Of a stretch of DNA of 64,000 bases, positions 51,717-60,657 are shown piece by piece. Numbering within the stretch: position 1 is the first letter of the stretch; the number at the start of each line of letters is the position of its first letter. This stretch comes from Methylococcaceae bacterium UBA975 (GTDB taxonomy: Bacteria; Pseudomonadota; Gammaproteobacteria; Methylococcales; Cycloclasticaceae): positions 124,001 through 188,000 of the forward strand of contig DBBV01000006.1 of the NCBI GenBank assembly GCA_002292375.1, in the 5' to 3' direction. A program made the position numbers and the translations under genes. Under the pieces are notes generated by a model that was not told where the DNA came from, made no database searches, and was given only the letters and a program-made list of their open reading frames with translations.

Positions 51717-52520
51717 ATGCTTGATTCATTATCAGGGGACTGGGGCCAACAAGCACTCGAAGCCGCCGATTTTGGTGTGTTAGTCCTGGATGACCGACGT
51801 GTCCATTGGGCTAATCCATGCCTTCTAACATGGCTGCAATTAAAACCAGACGATATAAACGGTAGTGTCGTCAGCAAGACGGACCGTTTAGCGTCTGTTT
51901 TATTGGGCACCGATAACCCCTTTTTGCTGTCTACAGACAAAGATAATGAAGTATGGTTACGACGCACACACATTAAAACCCAAACGGTTGATGTGTACTT
52001 TTTTTATGACTGCAGTGATCTGGTTGTTATTGGTAACGAGTGCCGTCGCTTGCAGCACGATTTAACGGACTTAAACCCCAAAGACCCTATCACGGGCATG
52101 ATGAATTTTGACGTGATTGTTGATTTACTCGATGGGCATATTAGCCGAAGTAGGCGTTACGATAATCCGCTGGCTTTATTACGGATTAGTTATGTTTTTC
52201 CAAGCCATATGGACGACCATCTATTCGCTCGATGCATCAAACGAATTGCCTTTTTTCTTAAAGATCAGCTGCGTTGGGCAGATCAGATTGGTATGTTAGA
52301 CAAGCATACGTTTCTGGTTATTTTGCCAGAAACCAGTTATTCCTCCGCGCTGACGTTGCTGAATAAGTTTAACAGTGACCAGCACATCGCACTATTTTCT
52401 AAAGGCGATGGACGCCCCGTCTCCTTTGCTGTGGGGCTGACTGAATGGTCAAAAGGCGATACGACAAAAAAAATGCTGCAAAACATACGTCAGGATATAG
52501 ATTTGACCATGACGGTTTAA
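51717..52520 (+). CDS. PAS-like plus degenerate GGDEF-domain protein, coupled to cyaA
   Basis: This 267-residue cytoplasmic protein has an N-terminal PAS-like region (about 10-115, EAADFGVLVLDDRRVHWANPCLL). The rest resembles a diguanylate cyclase domain that has lost its active site: DPITGMMNFDVIVDLLDGHI is the usual domain opening, with RRYDNPLALLRISYV, DQLRWADQIGML and then DKHTFLVILPET where active enzymes have GGDEF. It is therefore unlikely to make c-di-GMP and could bind a nucleotide or serve as a protein-interaction domain. It ends 3 bp before the class I adenylate cyclase gene, so the two are surely co-translated. I found no established name for it. Confidence 0.75.
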   Translation: MLDSLSGDWGQQALEAADFGVLVLDDRRVHWANPCLLTWLQLKPDDINGSVVSKTDRLASVLLGTDNPFLLSTDKDNEVWLRRTHIKTQTVDVYFFYDCSDLVVIGNECRRLQHDLTDLNPKDPITGMMNFDVIVDLLDGHISRSRRYDNPLALLRISYVFPSHMDDHLFARCIKRIAFFLKDQLRWADQIGMLDKHTFLVILPETSYSSALTLLNKFNSDQHIALFSKGDGRPVSFAVGLTEWSKGDTTKKMLQNIRQDIDLTMTV

Positions 52521-52523
52521 GCG

Positions 52524-55376
52524 ATGAAACAGCCGGTAAAAAAATCTGTATTTGAGAGGCAGCCTGAAACGATTCAATTGGTTGGGTCGGCAGGTGAAAT
52601 CAGTAAAAAAGACCTTAAAGTTGTCAAGCAGCGTTTTTTAAATCTACATAAAATAAAAATGCAACGCGCCCTAGACGCGCTACCACCAAGGCAAAAGACC
52701 TTCTTGGAATTGTTGCCATTATTTTTTCACGTTAACCACCCTGTTTTGCCGGGTTATGTTTCCGCCAAAACGCCCGCGGGTATCGCTGATTATTCACCGA
52801 GTAAACTGACGTTAGACCAGGCAAAAAAGTTTGGCCACGGTTTTGTTTATAGCAAAAAAGCCAAGCGGAGCTTTGGTATTGAGTCTATTTTTCTGATGGG
52901 CAGTGTCGGTAGCATTGCTTTTGTAAAAGGCAGTGATATGGACTTGTGGTTATGCTATTCAAGCGGACTGTCTGCAGAAGATCTCGCGTTACTGCAAGAG
53001 AAAGCCTCGGGTATTGAAAAATGGGCAATGAGTTTAGGCTTAGAAGTGCATTTCTTTTTAATGAACGCAGAGAGTTTCAAACAAGGCGAAGCAATACCAC
53101 TGTCTAGCGAAAGCAGTGGTAGTACGCAACATCACTTATTGCTTGAAGAGTTTTATCGCACGGCCTTGTACGTTGCAGGGCGTTACCCTGTTTGGTGGTT
53201 AGTACCGCCAGAGGCTGAAAATAACTATCAGGAATTTGTCGACAACCTATTAAAGCAACGCTTTATTGAGCGCCATGACGTCATAGATTTTGGCGGTTTA
53301 GAAAAGGTGCCCGCCGAGGAGTTTTTAGGTGCCTCATTATGGCACTTGTATAAAGCCATCGACTCACCCTATAAGTCATTATTAAAGTTGATGCTGATGG
53401 AGTCATACGTAGACCAATACCCGCATTACGACTGGGCGGCGCTGAAGATGAAAAGGCGGGTCTATGCAGGCGAGTCGGACCCTAATAAACTAGATCCTTA
53501 TCTTATTTTGTATGCGGCGCTAGATGAGTATCTGCGGCGTAAAAATCAGCCACAGCGTTTAAATTTAATGCGTTATTGTTTTTTTAATAAATTAAATGAG
53601 AGTGGTTTGGGAGCAAGCAAATCGTTGAAAAATGATTGGCGGCAACAAGCTTTTAACGAGGTGTTAAGTGATTGGGGGCAGCTGCCGGATTACCTAGTGG
53701 ATGCCCTGGATAATCAAACGTGGGATATCACCTTAGCGCAACAAGAAAAAGAGCGTTTAACCAAAGAGTTAACCCATAATTATGAGTTATTGATGCGCTT
53801 TGCGAAAGACCGAATAGGCTCGCCGCAGCGAGATAATGAAGAGCTCACGTTATTGGGACGAAAATTAAACGCGGCCTTAGAAAGGCGGCCCGGTAAATTA
53901 GAGCGATCATCGATAAAAAACACCCGTATTCGAGAAGAAAACAAGGTTGTTTTGAAGCAAATCACTGGCGCAGCGGGCTCTAGCAATTGGCAGCTCAGTC
54001 GTCTTGATATTAATGCGCAAGAACAAGCTGTTCGACAATCAAGAAGCCTATTAGAGTTGCTAGCTTGGTGCGTTGACTCGGCTGCGATAGGGGCAAAAAC
54101 AAAAATAGCGCTAAACCCAGGTAAGAGTCATATCAGTTCGCGTGAAGTGTCGCAAACCTTGCAGGGCGTCGCGGCTTTTTTTAATGCCTTGACTCACATG
54201 CCAACGGACCTTGATGTCTATCGTTATAAGCCGGCAGTTACCGATGTGATGCTAGTTATTAACTCCGGCTTAGACCCACTAAATAATTATACAGAGCAAG
54301 GCATTAATTTAACCAGCGAACGTTCAGATGCCTTGAGCTTTGGTTCGCAACGGCGAAATTTAGTGCATACCACGGACATGATGTTTCGTAACTCATGGAA
54401 TGAAGTTATTGTCGGAAAATATGACGCGATGGATGGTTTGATGTCGTGCGTGTGTGAGTTATTTGACCAGCAGTTAATTGGCGCAAAGCACGTTCCGCCA
54501 ACCCTTGTGTGTACCAGTTATAACTCTCCAAGAGCGATGAGTGTGTCGAAGCGGATACAGCGGCTGATCGAAGACATCGCTCGGGTTTTTAAATCCTATG
54601 GCCAACAAAACTCCCCTCGCTTTATTATTCAATCGGGTCGTTCGTATTATCTTATGCAAGTCAGGCATCGAAAAATGACGGCGACTGCAGTGGCAGAAAA
54701 AGGTCTGATAAGGGCGCTATCCGATCAACAGGCGGTGTACAGTCCCATTTATTTTGATAAGTTTATCGATCAGCAGGGGTTGCTGCCGGTTGTTTGCGGC
54801 CACCATAAAGCCGGTTTAATCCAGTTGTACTATGTGCAAACAGGTGAGCGAGCTGCACAGGTGTATATTTTGGACGAAAAAGGTTCGTTGTTTTTCAAAC
54901 AGTGTGAGTTTGTCAACGAGCAGGTGCTGTTGCTTTCATATAAAACCTTGTTGGATTGCGTTATACAACGCCGGCGCTTGGCAGGCTATGGCCTGCAAAG
55001 TAATGATGTAGATTTTGACATTGAATGTTATCGACTTGAGGAAATTAGGCAGCACTGGGCGTTACACAAAGTGGCGCCGCCTGAGGTTACGATAAACCGA
55101 CAAATGGCGGTTCGCGTGGCCTTTGATAATTACGCAAAGGAGCTTCATATCTATTGCAATACGCAAACGTTTTCGAGTTTAGAGCATGGTGAAAAGCTAT
55201 ATAACGTAGTGGCAAGTCATATTAAAAATGAAAGAAAAGCGCTCGAAGATTACCCTGTTTACATCACCGATATCGATGTGCCGCATGAAGAACTGGGTGT
55301 GAGCGAGCGTGAGCACGTGCAGACGATTCACTTTCTACAGTATAAGCAACGGATTGAGGCTAAGTTGAATGTATAA
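52524..55376 (+). CDS. cyaA: Class I adenylate cyclase
   Basis: This class I cyclase has 950 residues, longer than the 848-residue E. coli enzyme but normal for Pseudomonas-type CyaA. It makes cAMP from ATP. The nucleotidyltransferase-like catalytic domain is N-terminal, with the signature FLMGSVGSIAFVKGSDMDLWL (catalytic-site Asp138 and Asp140). The long regulatory C-terminal half is preserved to the end (KQRIEAKLNV). It is coupled to the PAS/degenerate-GGDEF gene by a 3-bp gap. A Crp partner is not in the window. A hairpin follows the stop and is shared with the convergent peroxiredoxin gene. Confidence 0.95.
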   Translation: MKQPVKKSVFERQPETIQLVGSAGEISKKDLKVVKQRFLNLHKIKMQRALDALPPRQKTFLELLPLFFHVNHPVLPGYVSAKTPAGIADYSPSKLTLDQAKKFGHGFVYSKKAKRSFGIESIFLMGSVGSIAFVKGSDMDLWLCYSSGLSAEDLALLQEKASGIEKWAMSLGLEVHFFLMNAESFKQGEAIPLSSESSGSTQHHLLLEEFYRTALYVAGRYPVWWLVPPEAENNYQEFVDNLLKQRFIERHDVIDFGGLEKVPAEEFLGASLWHLYKAIDSPYKSLLKLMLMESYVDQYPHYDWAALKMKRRVYAGESDPNKLDPYLILYAALDEYLRRKNQPQRLNLMRYCFFNKLNESGLGASKSLKNDWRQQAFNEVLSDWGQLPDYLVDALDNQTWDITLAQQEKERLTKELTHNYELLMRFAKDRIGSPQRDNEELTLLGRKLNAALERRPGKLERSSIKNTRIREENKVVLKQITGAAGSSNWQLSRLDINAQEQAVRQSRSLLELLAWCVDSAAIGAKTKIALNPGKSHISSREVSQTLQGVAAFFNALTHMPTDLDVYRYKPAVTDVMLVINSGLDPLNNYTEQGINLTSERSDALSFGSQRRNLVHTTDMMFRNSWNEVIVGKYDAMDGLMSCVCELFDQQLIGAKHVPPTLVCTSYNSPRAMSVSKRIQRLIEDIARVFKSYGQQNSPRFIIQSGRSYYLMQVRHRKMTATAVAEKGLIRALSDQQAVYSPIYFDKFIDQQGLLPVVCGHHKAGLIQLYYVQTGERAAQVYILDEKGSLFFKQCEFVNEQVLLLSYKTLLDCVIQRRRLAGYGLQSNDVDFDIECYRLEEIRQHWALHKVAPPEVTINRQMAVRVAFDNYAKELHIYCNTQTFSSLEHGEKLYNVVASHIKNERKALEDYPVYITDIDVPHEELGVSEREHVQTIHFLQYKQRIEAKLNV

Positions 55377-55379
55377 AAT

Positions 55380-55418
55380 CGACCTCTCTACCTAGAGTGG
55401 TGGGTGATAAAGAGGTCG
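55380..55418. terminator. Possible bidirectional terminator between cyaA and peroxiredoxin genes
   Basis: CGACCTCT (55380-55387) and AGAGGTCG (55411-55418) form a perfect 8-bp stem between two convergent genes. The loop is 23 nt and includes a small inner CTCT/AGAG repeat. On the minus strand the stem is followed by ATTTTAT, a weak T-tract. The T-tract is poor on the plus strand. Confidence 0.45.
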
Positions 55419-55428
55419 CCTCGGTCTA

Positions 55429-55950
55429 TTAAGCCTTTAAATGATTGATCATGGTGTCTGCGTCGCTGCAGTTGAAGGGGTCATCGGAGCAATTATCCAT
55501 TTTTCCAGTCTCGCTGAATAAAGCGGTAATTTTATTGTTTTCAACCAACATCGAATAACGCCAAGAACGATCACCGAAGCCAAGGTTTTCTTTTTTAACG
55601 AGCATGCCCATTAAACGGGTAAAGTGAGCATTACCGTCGGGCAGCATTTTGACGTGCTTAATGGCCAAATTTTTACTCCATTGGAACATCGTAAACGCAT
55701 CATTCACGCTGAGGCAGTACACCTCATCAACGCCGAGCGCTTTGAATTCATCATAATGCGCGTCGTAGCCCGGTAGGTGGGTGCTCGAACAGGTCGGTGT
55801 GAAGGCGCCCGGCAAGGCAAACAGAACGATTTTTTTATTATCGAAAATCTCACTTGAGGTGAGGTCTTGCCAGCGGAAAGGGTTGTCGCCTGAAAGGCTG
55901 TTGTCTCTTACGCGGGTTTTAAAGGTAACTTGAGGTACATTAGTTAGCAT
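55429..55950 (-). CDS. Peroxiredoxin (Prx5-like, AhpC/TSA family)
   Basis: This 173-residue thiol peroxidase reduces H2O2 and organic hydroperoxides. The peroxidatic Cys lies in PGAFTPTCSSTHLPGY, the Prx5-type signature. Further cysteines (VYCLSVND and the C-terminal DNCSDDPFNCSDADT) could resolve it. It resembles the Prx part of the Prx5-glutaredoxin hybrids but has no glutaredoxin domain, so it needs an external reductant. I chose ATG 55950, which has GGAGAAA just upstream. The upstream neighbour is oxyR, and an OxyR-like operator precedes it at 56016-56052. Confidence 0.92.
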   Translation of the reverse strand: MLTNVPQVTFKTRVRDNSLSGDNPFRWQDLTSSEIFDNKKIVLFALPGAFTPTCSSTHLPGYDAHYDEFKALGVDEVYCLSVNDAFTMFQWSKNLAIKHVKMLPDGNAHFTRLMGMLVKKENLGFGDRSWRYSMLVENNKITALFSETGKMDNCSDDPFNCSDADTMINHLKA

Positions 55951-56015
55951 GAGTTTCTCCATTGGGTTATTAATAACAATGGCGTTAGTCTAGGCTGTTT
56001 TTGTATAAAGTTAAA

Positions 56016-56052
56016 ATCGATTGTTTTTAACCTATTGATAGATTAAATCTAT
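56016..56052 (-). promoter_or_regulatory. OxyR-type operator upstream of the peroxiredoxin gene
   Basis: ATAGATTAAATCTAT (56038-56052) matches the OxyR half-operator ATAGNTNNNANCTAT at every fixed position. A weaker second half (ATCGATTGTTTTTAA, 56016-56030) lies 7 bp away, the spacing expected for tetrameric OxyR. On the minus strand a -10-like TATACA (56007-56002) lies 8 bp downstream, so OxyR would sit over the -35 region and activate the peroxiredoxin gene. The site starts at the oxyR stop codon. The oxyR and peroxiredoxin genes are adjacent on the same strand. Confidence 0.7.
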
Positions 56053-56933
56053 TATTGTTTCCGTAGCTTGAGGATGATATTTTTTAAATAATCAATAAGC
56101 ATGGTTCTAGGGCTGGTTTTTCGCCACACTAAGCAAATGGAACGTGAGGGAGGTGGTGACGAAAAAGGAATATAGCGAATACCGTCGTCTGTGTCGCGGA
56201 TGGCAATCTCTGGAATAAAGGTAATACCGGTACCTGCACGAACCATTTGTCGTAAAGTTTCTAGGCTAGTGGCTCTTAAGTCTTGTTGTTGATGGATGCT
56301 TTGTAATTGGCAAAATTGTAAGGCTTGATCGCGAAGGCAATGCCCCTCATCTAATAAAAGCAACGTTTGATCAATTAAATCGGCAGGGTTTATGAAGGCG
56401 TTTTTAGATAAAGGGTGTGAAGGGTAAACGGCTATTTTGAAAGGGTCTTCAAACAACACCTCAGCCATTAAGCTGTCGTCTTTGATGGGTGCTGCGAGTA
56501 TGGCGACGTCAATGCTTCCTTCTTTTAATCGGCTTAATAAAACGTCAGTTTTTTCTTCTACAAGGATTAAACGCAGCTCGGGCAGTTGTTGAGTAATCAA
56601 TGGCACTAGGTCGGCCAGTAAATAGGGCGCTAAGGTGGGGAAAGCACCTAATACAAGATCACCGGCCAATGGGTTTTGCGCGCTTTCACACAGGTTTTGC
56701 AGTTGCTCAATCTGCTGCAAAATCGTTTGAGCCGTGTCGATCACTTGCTGGCCAATGGGCGTAATTAATATGCGCTTATTGTTCCGCTCAAATATTTTTA
56801 TGCCGAGTGACTCTTCAAGCTTTTTTATTTGCATGCTGAGTGTAGGTTGGCTAACGCAGCAATGCTCGGCCGCACGAACAAAGCTTTTTAAATTGGCGAC
56901 GGCAACAATATAATGCAAATCACGAATATTCAC
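56052..56933 (-). CDS. oxyR: Hydrogen peroxide-responsive regulator OxyR (LysR family)
   Basis: This 293-residue LysR-type regulator has an N-terminal HTH (FVRAAEHCCVSQPTLSMQIKKLEE). The substrate-binding domain carries the peroxide-sensing cysteine pair in LLDEGHCLRDQALQFCQL (equivalent to E. coli C199 and C208). These cysteines and the neighbouring peroxiredoxin make OxyR, rather than another LysR protein, very likely. It lies 32 bp downstream of a carboxylesterase gene on the same strand. The peroxiredoxin gene follows and has an OxyR-like operator. Confidence 0.94.
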   Translation of the reverse strand: MNIRDLHYIVAVANLKSFVRAAEHCCVSQPTLSMQIKKLEESLGIKIFERNNKRILITPIGQQVIDTAQTILQQIEQLQNLCESAQNPLAGDLVLGAFPTLAPYLLADLVPLITQQLPELRLILVEEKTDVLLSRLKEGSIDVAILAAPIKDDSLMAEVLFEDPFKIAVYPSHPLSKNAFINPADLIDQTLLLLDEGHCLRDQALQFCQLQSIHQQQDLRATSLETLRQMVRAGTGITFIPEIAIRDTDDGIRYIPFSSPPPSRSICLVWRKTSPRTMLIDYLKNIILKLRKQ

Positions 56934-56965
56934 GTCAAATAGGGCGCGCGTATGCCGACAGACGC

Positions 56966-57637
56966 TTAGGCCAATACCCTAAGCAACCAATGCTTAATGT
57001 CATCAATTTCTGCTGCAGAGACCGAGTGTTCCATGGCGTAACTGTGCCAGTCGATGGAGTAGCCTGCGTGTTCAAGGAACTGTTTAGAAGTCTGTGCTTG
57101 TTCAATAGGAATGACCGGGTCGTATTGGCCGTGGGCATAAAAAATGGGTATGTCAGCGTGGCCACTTTGTGCGGCATTTGGCAAACTGTCTTGCATGGGT
57201 ACATAAGTTGACAGCGCCATAATGCCGGCCAGTTTCTGCTGAAAGCAAATGCCTGTGTTGATGGCGATAACACCGCCTTGAGAAAACCCAGCGATAACGA
57301 TATCTGATGCCTTAAGGCCGCTTTTAATTTGCTCATTGATCATGGCGGTGATAATAGCGGTGGAACTGGCAATCCCTTTACTATCAGCGCGTTTCATTAG
57401 GTCCATTTCGCTAATGTCATACCAGGCGGGCATACTCATGCCGCCATTAATGCTGACGGGTATAGCTGCTGCGTGTGGAAAAATAAAACGGATGCCCAGT
57501 TCGTTTTGAATGCCGAGCTCATTCACGATTGGTGCAAAATCGTTTCCGTCGGCGCCAAGGCCGTGTAGCCAAATAACGCATTTCTTTACAGGGCCGGTTG
57601 GGCTAGACACAATGCTAGGCAGTGAAGTTAAAGACAT
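56966..57637 (-). CDS. Alpha/beta-hydrolase, phospholipase/carboxylesterase family
   Basis: This 223-residue cytoplasmic esterase of the acyl-protein thioesterase-like family has the nucleophile elbow GFSQGGVIAIN. It also has the HGLGADGNDFAPI N-terminal motif and an Asp in HGQYDPVIPI, with the catalytic His near EHSVSAAEIDDIKHW. Substrates in the family are short-chain esters or S-acyl groups; the native one is not known. It is upstream of oxyR and divergent from lptM across about 100 bp. Confidence 0.9.
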   Translation of the reverse strand: MSLTSLPSIVSSPTGPVKKCVIWLHGLGADGNDFAPIVNELGIQNELGIRFIFPHAAAIPVSINGGMSMPAWYDISEMDLMKRADSKGIASSTAIITAMINEQIKSGLKASDIVIAGFSQGGVIAINTGICFQQKLAGIMALSTYVPMQDSLPNAAQSGHADIPIFYAHGQYDPVIPIEQAQTSKQFLEHAGYSIDWHSYAMEHSVSAAEIDDIKHWLLRVLA

Positions 57638-57736
57638 AATTTATCGCTTGATGGTTGCTTAATGAGGATTAGAGTATGCCAAAAAAGAGCAAACGTTTAT
57701 ACTGCTAATTATTAAATGATTAACGGGGTATTTAAG

Positions 57737-57856
57737 ATGATACGTTTCTTAAAAGTAATGTTGATATTAGGCTTAGTTGCGGTATCAATAGGTTGTGGAC
57801 AAAAAGGTAGTTTGTACCTGCCGAGCGAGTATGCTGCGGCACAATTGGGTCGTTAA
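57737..57856 (+). CDS. lptM: LptM/YifL-type small lipoprotein
   Basis: This short gene of 39 codons begins at ATG 57737, with a lipoprotein signal (MIRFLKVMLILGLVAVSIGC) whose lipobox Cys is residue 20. The mature part begins GQKGSLYLP, the conserved GQKGPLYLP-like motif of LptM (YifL), which helps assemble the LptD/E lipopolysaccharide translocon. The stop is directly followed by the GTG start of lysA. YifL lies next to dapF in E. coli and before lysA in many other gammaproteobacteria. It is too short for most gene callers. Confidence 0.9.
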   Translation: MIRFLKVMLILGLVAVSIGCGQKGSLYLPSEYAAAQLGR

Positions 57857-59128
57857 GTGGATCATTTTCAATACCGTGACAATCAGCTATACGCTGAAGA
57901 TAGTGCAGTAAAATCAATAGTCGATCAGTTTTCTACACCGACCTATATTTACTCTAGAGCAACCCTCGAAAAGCACTGGAACGCCTTTGATCAAGCGTTT
58001 AACGGCAGGCCTCATCTCATTTGTTATGCGGTTAAAGCAAATTCAAATATAGCCGTTTTGAATGTATTGGCGCGGTTAGGATCGGGGTTTGATATCGTGT
58101 CGGTCGGTGAGCTTGAGCGCGTGTTGGCAGCCGGTGGACAGCCTGAAAAGATTGTGTTTTCTGGCGTTGGCAAACGTCATGATGAAATCCGCCGTGCGCT
58201 AGAAGTAGGCATTCGTTGTTTTAACGTCGAAGTATCAACAGAACTCGATCGTATCAATGACATTGCCGGCGACATGGGGCTAATCGCGAAAGTGTCGATT
58301 CGCGTTAACCCTGATGTTGACGCGCAAACGCACCCGTACATTTCCACCGGTTTAAAAGAAAACAAATTTGGTTTAGCCATAGAAACGGCCTTTGAAGAGT
58401 ACCAGCGGGCACATAAAATGCCGCATTTACAAGTGGTCGGTCTCGATTGCCATATTGGCTCGCAACTGACCGATGTTCAGCCCTTTGTCGATGCGCTTGA
58501 TCGTGTGTTAAACCTATTGCAGCGTTTGAAAGCAACCGGTATCGAGATTCAGCACTTAGATTTAGGTGGCGGCTTGGGTATTCGGTACCGAGATGAAACG
58601 CCGCCAAGTCCAGCACAGTACGTGAACGCGTTGTATCAAAAACTGGGTGAACTACCGTACGAAATCATCCTAGAGCCAGGGCGTGCCATTGCTGGCAATG
58701 CAGGTATCTTAGTAACAAAAGTGGAGTACATTAAAGCCACGGCAGATAAAAACTTTGCCATAGTCGATGCTGCAATGAACGACTTAATGCGCCCCGCCTT
58801 GTATCAAGCTTGGCAAGAGATTATTGCCGTTAAATTAGACTCATCCCATGCGACGCGGTCGTATGATATTGTCGGCCCGGTCTGTGAAACAGGTGATTTT
58901 TTGGGCAAAGATAGGGCGTTGGCACTGGCTGAAGGTGACCTCTTAGCCGTTCGTTCTGCAGGGGCGTATGGGTACACCATGGGTTCAAATTATAACTCCC
59001 GACCTAGCGCTGCCGAGGTGATGGTTGATGGTGATCAGGTACACCTGATCGGTGCGCGTCAAGGTGTCGAAAGCTTATGGCAAAACGAAGCTTTATTGCC
59101 GAGTGAAACTGAGGAAGTCGGTTGCTAA
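57857..59128 (+). CDS. lysA: Diaminopimelate decarboxylase
   Basis: LysA makes L-lysine from meso-diaminopimelate with PLP. The 423-residue enzyme has the PLP Lys in CYAVKANSNIAVL, VGLDCHIGSQL, HLDLGGGLGIRY, LEPGRAIAGNAG and the second-subunit Cys motif GPVCETGDF. The start is a GTG immediately after the lptM stop. Its end overlaps the TTG start of dapF by 7 bp, forming a lysine and peptidoglycan-precursor module. Confidence 0.97.
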   Translation: MDHFQYRDNQLYAEDSAVKSIVDQFSTPTYIYSRATLEKHWNAFDQAFNGRPHLICYAVKANSNIAVLNVLARLGSGFDIVSVGELERVLAAGGQPEKIVFSGVGKRHDEIRRALEVGIRCFNVEVSTELDRINDIAGDMGLIAKVSIRVNPDVDAQTHPYISTGLKENKFGLAIETAFEEYQRAHKMPHLQVVGLDCHIGSQLTDVQPFVDALDRVLNLLQRLKATGIEIQHLDLGGGLGIRYRDETPPSPAQYVNALYQKLGELPYEIILEPGRAIAGNAGILVTKVEYIKATADKNFAIVDAAMNDLMRPALYQAWQEIIAVKLDSSHATRSYDIVGPVCETGDFLGKDRALALAEGDLLAVRSAGAYGYTMGSNYNSRPSAAEVMVDGDQVHLIGARQGVESLWQNEALLPSETEEVGC

Positions 59129-59949
59129 TTAATTTCAGCAAAATGCACGGGCTAGGTAATGACTTTGTTGTTATCGATGCAATCAATCAAACGGTCCAGC
59201 TAAATGCTGAGCAAATTAAGCGGTTGGCCGATCGGCACTACGGCATTGGGTTTGATCAGCTATTGCTGGTTAAACAGGCGCAAAGCGCCGCTGATTTTCG
59301 CTATGTTATTTATAACGCCGATGGCACTGAGGTGTCGCAATGCGGTAATGGTGCGCGATGTTTTGCCTTGTTTGTTAGGCAAAAAGGGCTAACTAATAAG
59401 GCCAATATTCGTGTTGAAACAGGGGCAGGTGACTTACTGCTGCAGGTCAATGACGACCAACAAGTCTGCGTGGATATGGGCGAGCCCATCTTTGCGCCGT
59501 CTATGGTTCCTTTGCTGTTTGAGCAACAAAAAACCACCTACAGCGTTAACTTAAGCGGTAATGAAATTGAATTTTCCGCACTCTCGATGGGTAATCCGCA
59601 TGCTGTTATACAAGTGGCGGATGTTGCAGCAGCTGATGTGATCTCGCTCGGCGCGCAGCTTGAGAATCACTCTTTGTTCCCAGAGCGCGTTAACGTGGGG
59701 TTTAGTGAAATAATCGACTCCTCTCATATAAGGTTGCGTGTTTACGAACGCGGTGCAGGGGAAACCTTAGCTTGCGGCAGTGGTGCTTGTGCTGCTGCGG
59801 TTGCAGGTATCCAGTTGGGGCGAGTGACCTCACCAGTCAACGTAAGTTTAACCGGTGGTGACTTGACTATTGAGTGGCTAGGCGAGGGGTATCCAGTCAA
59901 GATGACGGGGCCTGCAAATTTCGTATTTGATGGTATGATTAAACTATGA
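59122..59949 (+). CDS. dapF: Diaminopimelate epimerase
   Basis: DapF interconverts LL- and meso-diaminopimelate for lysine and peptidoglycan. The 275-residue enzyme has both active-site cysteines (SQCGNGARCF and GETLACGSGACAA) and the KMHGLGNDFVV N-terminus. The start is a TTG overlapping lysA by 7 bp; the next ATG is seven codons in and would cut into the conserved KMHGLGND motif. It overlaps the DUF484 gene by 4 bp. Confidence 0.96.
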   Translation: MLINFSKMHGLGNDFVVIDAINQTVQLNAEQIKRLADRHYGIGFDQLLLVKQAQSAADFRYVIYNADGTEVSQCGNGARCFALFVRQKGLTNKANIRVETGAGDLLLQVNDDQQVCVDMGEPIFAPSMVPLLFEQQKTTYSVNLSGNEIEFSALSMGNPHAVIQVADVAAADVISLGAQLENHSLFPERVNVGFSEIIDSSHIRLRVYERGAGETLACGSGACAAAVAGIQLGRVTSPVNVSLTGGDLTIEWLGEGYPVKMTGPANFVFDGMIKL

Positions 59950-60656
59950 GTCAGCAACAAAACACAGTGCAAAACGTGAATTTAACGGAACAACAGGTAC
60001 GGGAATACCTGCTAAATAACCCCGAGTTTTTTAACCAATACCCAGAGCTGCTGGAGATGATTCAAGTTAACGACCAACAGCAAGGGACGGTGTCACTCAC
60101 GATGCGCCAATTGGCGTTATTGCGCAAGAAAAATGAAAAGGCACAGCAGCAATTAGACTGTTTGTTGGATATTGCGCGAGAAAATGATGCCTTATTCGGT
60201 CGCATGCAGTTGTTAACGACAGCGCTCATCGATGCGCGCTGTGTTGAAGATGTGTTTGCTACCCTCGACGATATGTTACGTGATTGTTTCGGTGCGGATT
60301 TTTTTGCTATTCGACTGGTGGCTGATGAGGGTGCTCCAGATTTCCCAATTACCGATGTCGTTTGGCAAAGTGGCTGTGCGCAGTTAGAAAACTTTCAGCG
60401 TATCTTAGACTCACAAAAAATAAAATGTGGTCATCCAACGCATGCGCAAGCGGCGGCCCTGTTTAACGAACAGGCGGCCGAGGTGCAATCGGTTGCGTTT
60501 ATTCCGTTAAAAATCAATAAGCAAGACGGGCTATTGGCTATTGGCAGTAAAGAGATGGATCGATTCCACCCGACGATGGGGTCATTATTCCTTGCGCATT
60601 TAGGCGAGCTGGTCGCGAAACGTTTAGCGTCCTTGCAGCAACCCGACAAAGACTAA
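59946..60656 (+). CDS. DUF484-family GAF-like protein
   Basis: This 236-residue protein of DUF484, with a GAF-like fold, is conserved between dapF and xerC in gammaproteobacteria. The start REYLLNNPEFFNQYPELLEMI is family-typical, and a coiled-coil segment (LALLRKKNEKAQQQLDCLL) precedes the GAF part. Its function is not known. It overlaps dapF by 4 bp and ends 1 bp before the GTG start of xerC. Confidence 0.92.
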   Translation: MSQQQNTVQNVNLTEQQVREYLLNNPEFFNQYPELLEMIQVNDQQQGTVSLTMRQLALLRKKNEKAQQQLDCLLDIARENDALFGRMQLLTTALIDARCVEDVFATLDDMLRDCFGADFFAIRLVADEGAPDFPITDVVWQSGCAQLENFQRILDSQKIKCGHPTHAQAAALFNEQAAEVQSVAFIPLKINKQDGLLAIGSKEMDRFHPTMGSLFLAHLGELVAKRLASLQQPDKD

Positions 60657-60657
60657 C

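Noticed and set aside
56935..57336. Open frame of 133 codons on the minus strand overlapping the esterase gene
   Set aside because: It is the alternate frame of the alpha/beta-hydrolase gene 56966-57637. The latter has a clear GFSQGG elbow, this one has no motif.
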